The notes beneath the pieces are model-generated. The model was not told the DNA's origin, searched no databases, and saw nothing but the letters and a program-made list of their open reading frames with translations. Below, piece after piece: positions 12,325 through 15,238 of a stretch of DNA of 15,238 bases. The translations under genes and the position numbers were made by a program. Source of the stretch: UBA9715 sp045614225 (lineage in GTDB: Bacteria; Actinomycetota; Coriobacteriia; Coriobacteriales; Eggerthellaceae); the NCBI GenBank assembly GCA_045614225.1, contig JAZLCO010000067.1:1-15238 (forward strand). The letters are read 5' to 3'. Position 1 is the first letter of the stretch. Each line of letters begins with the position of its first letter.

Positions 12325-15238
12325 TTACGCGTCGGCGTAGAGGTCCTTGAGCTTGACGAGGTGGTTGTAACGCTCGATTGCCGCGGCCTCGTTCTTGGCG
12401 AAGAGCTCTTTCGCGCGATCGGGGAACTCGCGGGTCAGGCGGTTGTAACGAGCCTCGTTCATCAGGAACTCCTGGTAACCGCCCTTCGGCTCCTTGGAGT
12501 CGAGCGTGAACTTCTTGCCCGGCTCGGCAGCGGGGTTGTAGCGGTAGAGGTTCCAGTAACCGCAATCAACAGCCTTCTTCATCTCGGCTTGAGCGTTGAC
12601 CATGCCGCCCTTGATGGCATGCATCTCGCAGGGGCTGTAACCGATGATCAGCGACGGGCCCGGATACGCCTCGGCCTCGGTGATGGCCTTGATGGTCTGG
12701 TTCGGGTTGGCACCCATGGCGACCTGAGCGACGTAGACGTAGCCGTAGGCCATGGCGATCTCGGCGAGCGACTTCTTCTTGATCTCCTTGCCGGCAGCCG
12801 CGAACTGAGCAACCTGGCCGATGTTGGAGGCCTTCGAAGCCTGGCCACCGGTGTTGGAGTAGACCTCGGTATCGAACACGAAGACGTTAACATCCTCGCC
12901 GCTGGCGAGCACGTGGTCGAGTCCGCCGTAACCGATGTCGTAAGCCCAACCGTCGCCACCGAAGATCCAGACGGACTTCTTGGTGAGGTAGTCCTTGTTC
13001 GCAAGCACTGCAGAGCACAGCTCGTTGTCGGCATGCTTCTCGAGCTCGGCGATGAACGCCTCGGCAGCCGTCTTGCTGGCCTCGGCATCCTTGCGACCCT
13101 CAATCCAGTCGACCGCAGCAGCGGTCAGCTCATCGCTGATGCCAGCCGCAACGACCTCGAGCGTGTCGGTGAGCACCTTGCCGCGAACGGCTTCGTGACC
13201 CAGCAGCATACCCAGACCGTGCTCGGCGTTATCCTCGAACAGCGAGTTGTTCCATGCCGGGCCGTGACCGTCTTTGTTGACGGTATAGGGCGCTGTGGCT
13301 GCAGGGTTGCCCCAAATCGATGAGCAGCCGGTGGCGTTGGAGACGTACATGCGGTCGCCGAACAGCTGCGTAACCAGACGCGCATACGACGTCTCGGCGC
13401 AACCTGCGCAAGAGCCGGAGAACTCGAGCAGCGGCTGGTAGAACTGGCTGTCCTTGACCGTCGGACCTGCGAGCTCGGGCTTCGCGGCAACCTTCTCGAC
13501 GCAGTAGTCGAAGACGGGTTGCTGGTCGAGCTGACCCTCGGCGGGAACCATCGTGAGCGCGCTCTTGGCGCACTGGCCGATGCACACGCCGCAGCCCATG
13601 CAGTCGAGCGGCGAGATGGCCATCGTGTACTTGAGGCCCTTCGCCTTGCCCTTGCCCTCGATGAGCTTGGCAGCTTCGGGAGCGGCAGCAGCCTCTTCCT
13701 CGGTCAGAGCGAACGGACGGATCGTCGCGTGCGGGCAGACGAACGCGCACTGGTTGCACTGGATGCACTCATCAGCATTCCACTCGGGAACGAGCACAGC
13801 CACGCCGCGCTTCTCGAATGCGGAGGCGCCAGGCTCCCACTGGCCGTCAACGTAATCGACGAATGCGGAAACGGGCAGACGGTCGCCGTCCATACGGCCG
13901 ACAGGCTCCATGACGTTGGCAACCTGCTTGACGAGCAGTTCGTTGCCCTCGAGCGCACTGTCGGTCTGCTCATCGACGGCGTCGGCCCATGATGCGGGAA
14001 CCTCGACCTTGGTGAACGCCGTAGCGCCGGCATCGATAGCCTTGTGGTTGGCATCAACGATGTCCTGACCCTTCTTCATGTAGGACTTCGTGGCGGCATC
14101 CTTCATGTAGCCGATGGCTTCTTCCTGCGGCAGAACGCCGGACAGCGTGAAGAACGCAGACTGCAGGATCGTGTTGGTGCGCTTGCCCATACCAACCTGA
14201 ACGGCCAAGTCGATGGCGTTGATAAGGTAGAGCTGGATGTTGTTAGCAGCAATGTAGCGCTTGGCCTCGGCGTTCATGTGGTGCTCGAGCTCTTCGAGCG
14301 TCCACTGGCAGTTGATCATGAACGTGCCGCCAGGCTTGACGTCCTGCACCATGCGGAAGCCCTTGGTGACGTAGGACGGGTTGTGGCATGCGACGAAGTC
14401 GGCCTTGTTGACGTAGTACGGCGCACGGATGGGGCTGTCGCCGAAGCGCAGGTGACTGATGGTGACGCCGCCGGTCTTCTTCGAGTCGTACTGGAAGTAG
14501 GCCTGGACGTACTTGTCGGTGTGGTCGCCGATGATCTTGATCGAGTTCTTGTTCGCGCCGACCGTGCCGTCGCCGCCAAGACCCCAGAACTTGCACTCGA
14601 TGGTACCTTCGGCTGCCGTGTTCGGGCAGTTCGGATCTTCGGGAAGCGACAGGTTGGTGACGTCGTCGACGATGCCGACGGTGAACTCGCGCTTGGGAGC
14701 GTCCTTCTTGAGCTCCTCGTAGATGGCGAAGGCGCTGGCCGGAGGCGTGTCCTTCGAGCCGAGGCCATAACGGCCACCGACAACGGTGAGGTCGCCGATC
14801 TTGCCTTCCTTCACGAGCGCGTTCACGACATCGAGGAACAGCGGCTCGCCCTCGGAGCCCGGCTCCTTCGTGCGGTCCATGACGGCGATCTTCTTGCAGG
14901 TTGCCGGCAGGGCCTCGACAAACTTCGAAGAAACGAACGGACGGTACAGGCGAACCTTCACGAGGCCGACCTTCTCGCCGTTAGCGTTCAGGTAGTCGAT
15001 AACCTCTTCGATTACGTCGCAGAACGAGCCCATCGCCACAATGACGCGATCGGCGTCGGGCGCGCCGTAGTAGTTGAACAGCTTGTAGTCGGTGCCGAGC
15101 TTGGCGTTGACAGCATCCATGTACTCCTCGACGACGGCGGGCAGCGCATCGTAGTGGGCGTTGCAGGCCTCGCGGTGCTGGAAGAAGATGTCGCCGTTCT
15201 CGTGAGAGCCGCGGGTAGCAGGACGCTCGGGGTTCAGA
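12325..15238 (-). CDS. nifJ: Pyruvate:ferredoxin (flavodoxin) oxidoreductase, partial (N-terminus beyond right edge)
   Basis: Oxidises pyruvate with CoA to acetyl-CoA and CO2, reducing ferredoxin; the central pyruvate enzyme of anaerobes. About 970 C-terminal residues are present out of the usual ~1180. The frame is open through 15238, reading LNPERPATRG, then DIFFQHREAC and YDALPAVVEEYMDAVN, so the ATG at 15120 is internal. In order: the CoA/gamma domain (GLGGDGTVGANKNSIK); two 2[4Fe-4S] ferredoxin motifs, CIQCNQCAFVCP near 13735–13775 and CMGCGVCIGQCA near 13563–13605; the proximal-cluster cysteines CAGC and ATGCSS; and the thiamine-diphosphate domain (GGDGWAYDIGYGGLDHVLAS, VYSNTGGQ) with the late Cys in YSPCEMHA. 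No lesions were seen. A terminator follows at 12276–12301. Confidence 0.98.
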   Translation of the reverse strand, partial: LNPERPATRGSHENGDIFFQHREACNAHYDALPAVVEEYMDAVNAKLGTDYKLFNYYGAPDADRVIVAMGSFCDVIEEVIDYLNANGEKVGLVKVRLYRPFVSSKFVEALPATCKKIAVMDRTKEPGSEGEPLFLDVVNALVKEGKIGDLTVVGGRYGLGSKDTPPASAFAIYEELKKDAPKREFTVGIVDDVTNLSLPEDPNCPNTAAEGTIECKFWGLGGDGTVGANKNSIKIIGDHTDKYVQAYFQYDSKKTGGVTISHLRFGDSPIRAPYYVNKADFVACHNPSYVTKGFRMVQDVKPGGTFMINCQWTLEELEHHMNAEAKRYIAANNIQLYLINAIDLAVQVGMGKRTNTILQSAFFTLSGVLPQEEAIGYMKDAATKSYMKKGQDIVDANHKAIDAGATAFTKVEVPASWADAVDEQTDSALEGNELLVKQVANVMEPVGRMDGDRLPVSAFVDYVDGQWEPGASAFEKRGVAVLVPEWNADECIQCNQCAFVCPHATIRPFALTEEEAAAAPEAAKLIEGKGKAKGLKYTMAISPLDCMGCGVCIGQCAKSALTMVPAEGQLDQQPVFDYCVEKVAAKPELAGPTVKDSQFYQPLLEFSGSCAGCAETSYARLVTQLFGDRMYVSNATGCSSIWGNPAATAPYTVNKDGHGPAWNNSLFEDNAEHGLGMLLGHEAVRGKVLTDTLEVVAAGISDELTAAAVDWIEGRKDAEASKTAAEAFIAELEKHADNELCSAVLANKDYLTKKSVWIFGGDGWAYDIGYGGLDHVLASGEDVNVFVFDTEVYSNTGGQASKASNIGQVAQFAAAGKEIKKKSLAEIAMAYGYVYVAQVAMGANPNQTIKAITEAEAYPGPSLIIGYSPCEMHAIKGGMVNAQAEMKKAVDCGYWNLYRYNPAAEPGKKFTLDSKEPKGGYQEFLMNEARYNRLTREFPDRAKELFAKNEAAAIERYNHLVKLKDLYADA

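Noticed and set aside
12289..13323. Plus-strand 344-codon open frame opposite nifJ
   Set aside because: Antisense shadow; it begins inside the nifJ terminator and has no ribosome binding site or recognisable domain.

Overview
The window looks like chromosomal DNA of an anaerobic actinobacterium of class Coriobacteriia, probably Eggerthellales (Slackia- or Eggerthella-like). This is an inference from four things: moderately high G+C; the rpmG–tRNA-Trp–secE–nusG–rplK–rplA order; long charged N-terminal SecE and C-terminally extended L11; and a NifJ-type pyruvate:ferredoxin oxidoreductase beside a Tat-exported orphan solute-binding lipoprotein. No phage, insertion sequence, integrase, CRISPR or rRNA was seen.

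Layout, left to right. Nearly everything is on the minus strand. 1–189: hairpins that end transcription of the flanking genes. 190–1005: a lipoprotein with YD/RHS-like repeats. 1111–1884: type I methionine aminopeptidase (map). 1908–2040: four copies of a 29-bp palindrome directly upstream of map, the most unusual structure in the window. 2107–4811: a translation/secretion operon running right to left as rpmG, tRNA-Trp, secE, nusG, rplK, rplA, closed by a strong terminator. 4923–6125: tuf (EF-Tu), preceded by tRNA-Met, tRNA-Thr and tRNA-Tyr behind a near-consensus promoter. 6837–8126: a subgroup Ic-like aspartate aminotransferase. 8307–9926: a PutP-type sodium:solute symporter. 10030–11676: a family 5 solute-binding lipoprotein with no permease genes nearby. 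11815–12264: the only plus-strand gene, a Vsr-type mismatch endonuclease. 12325–15238: the C-terminal ~970 residues of pyruvate:ferredoxin oxidoreductase, running off the right edge.

How the genes fit together. The left half is translation machinery: tRNAs, EF-Tu, L33, L11, L1, Met removal by Map, NusG and the SecE translocon subunit. The right half is anaerobic amino acid and pyruvate metabolism: solute uptake by the symporter and binding protein, transamination, and pyruvate oxidation to acetyl-CoA with reduced ferredoxin.

The points most worth a second look are the palindrome array (31, 31 and 42 bp periodicity, invariant CCTGG centre), an intrinsic terminator whose T-tract touches the first base of tRNA-Met, the Vsr homologue with Met at the position of E. 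coli His64, and the extended L11.
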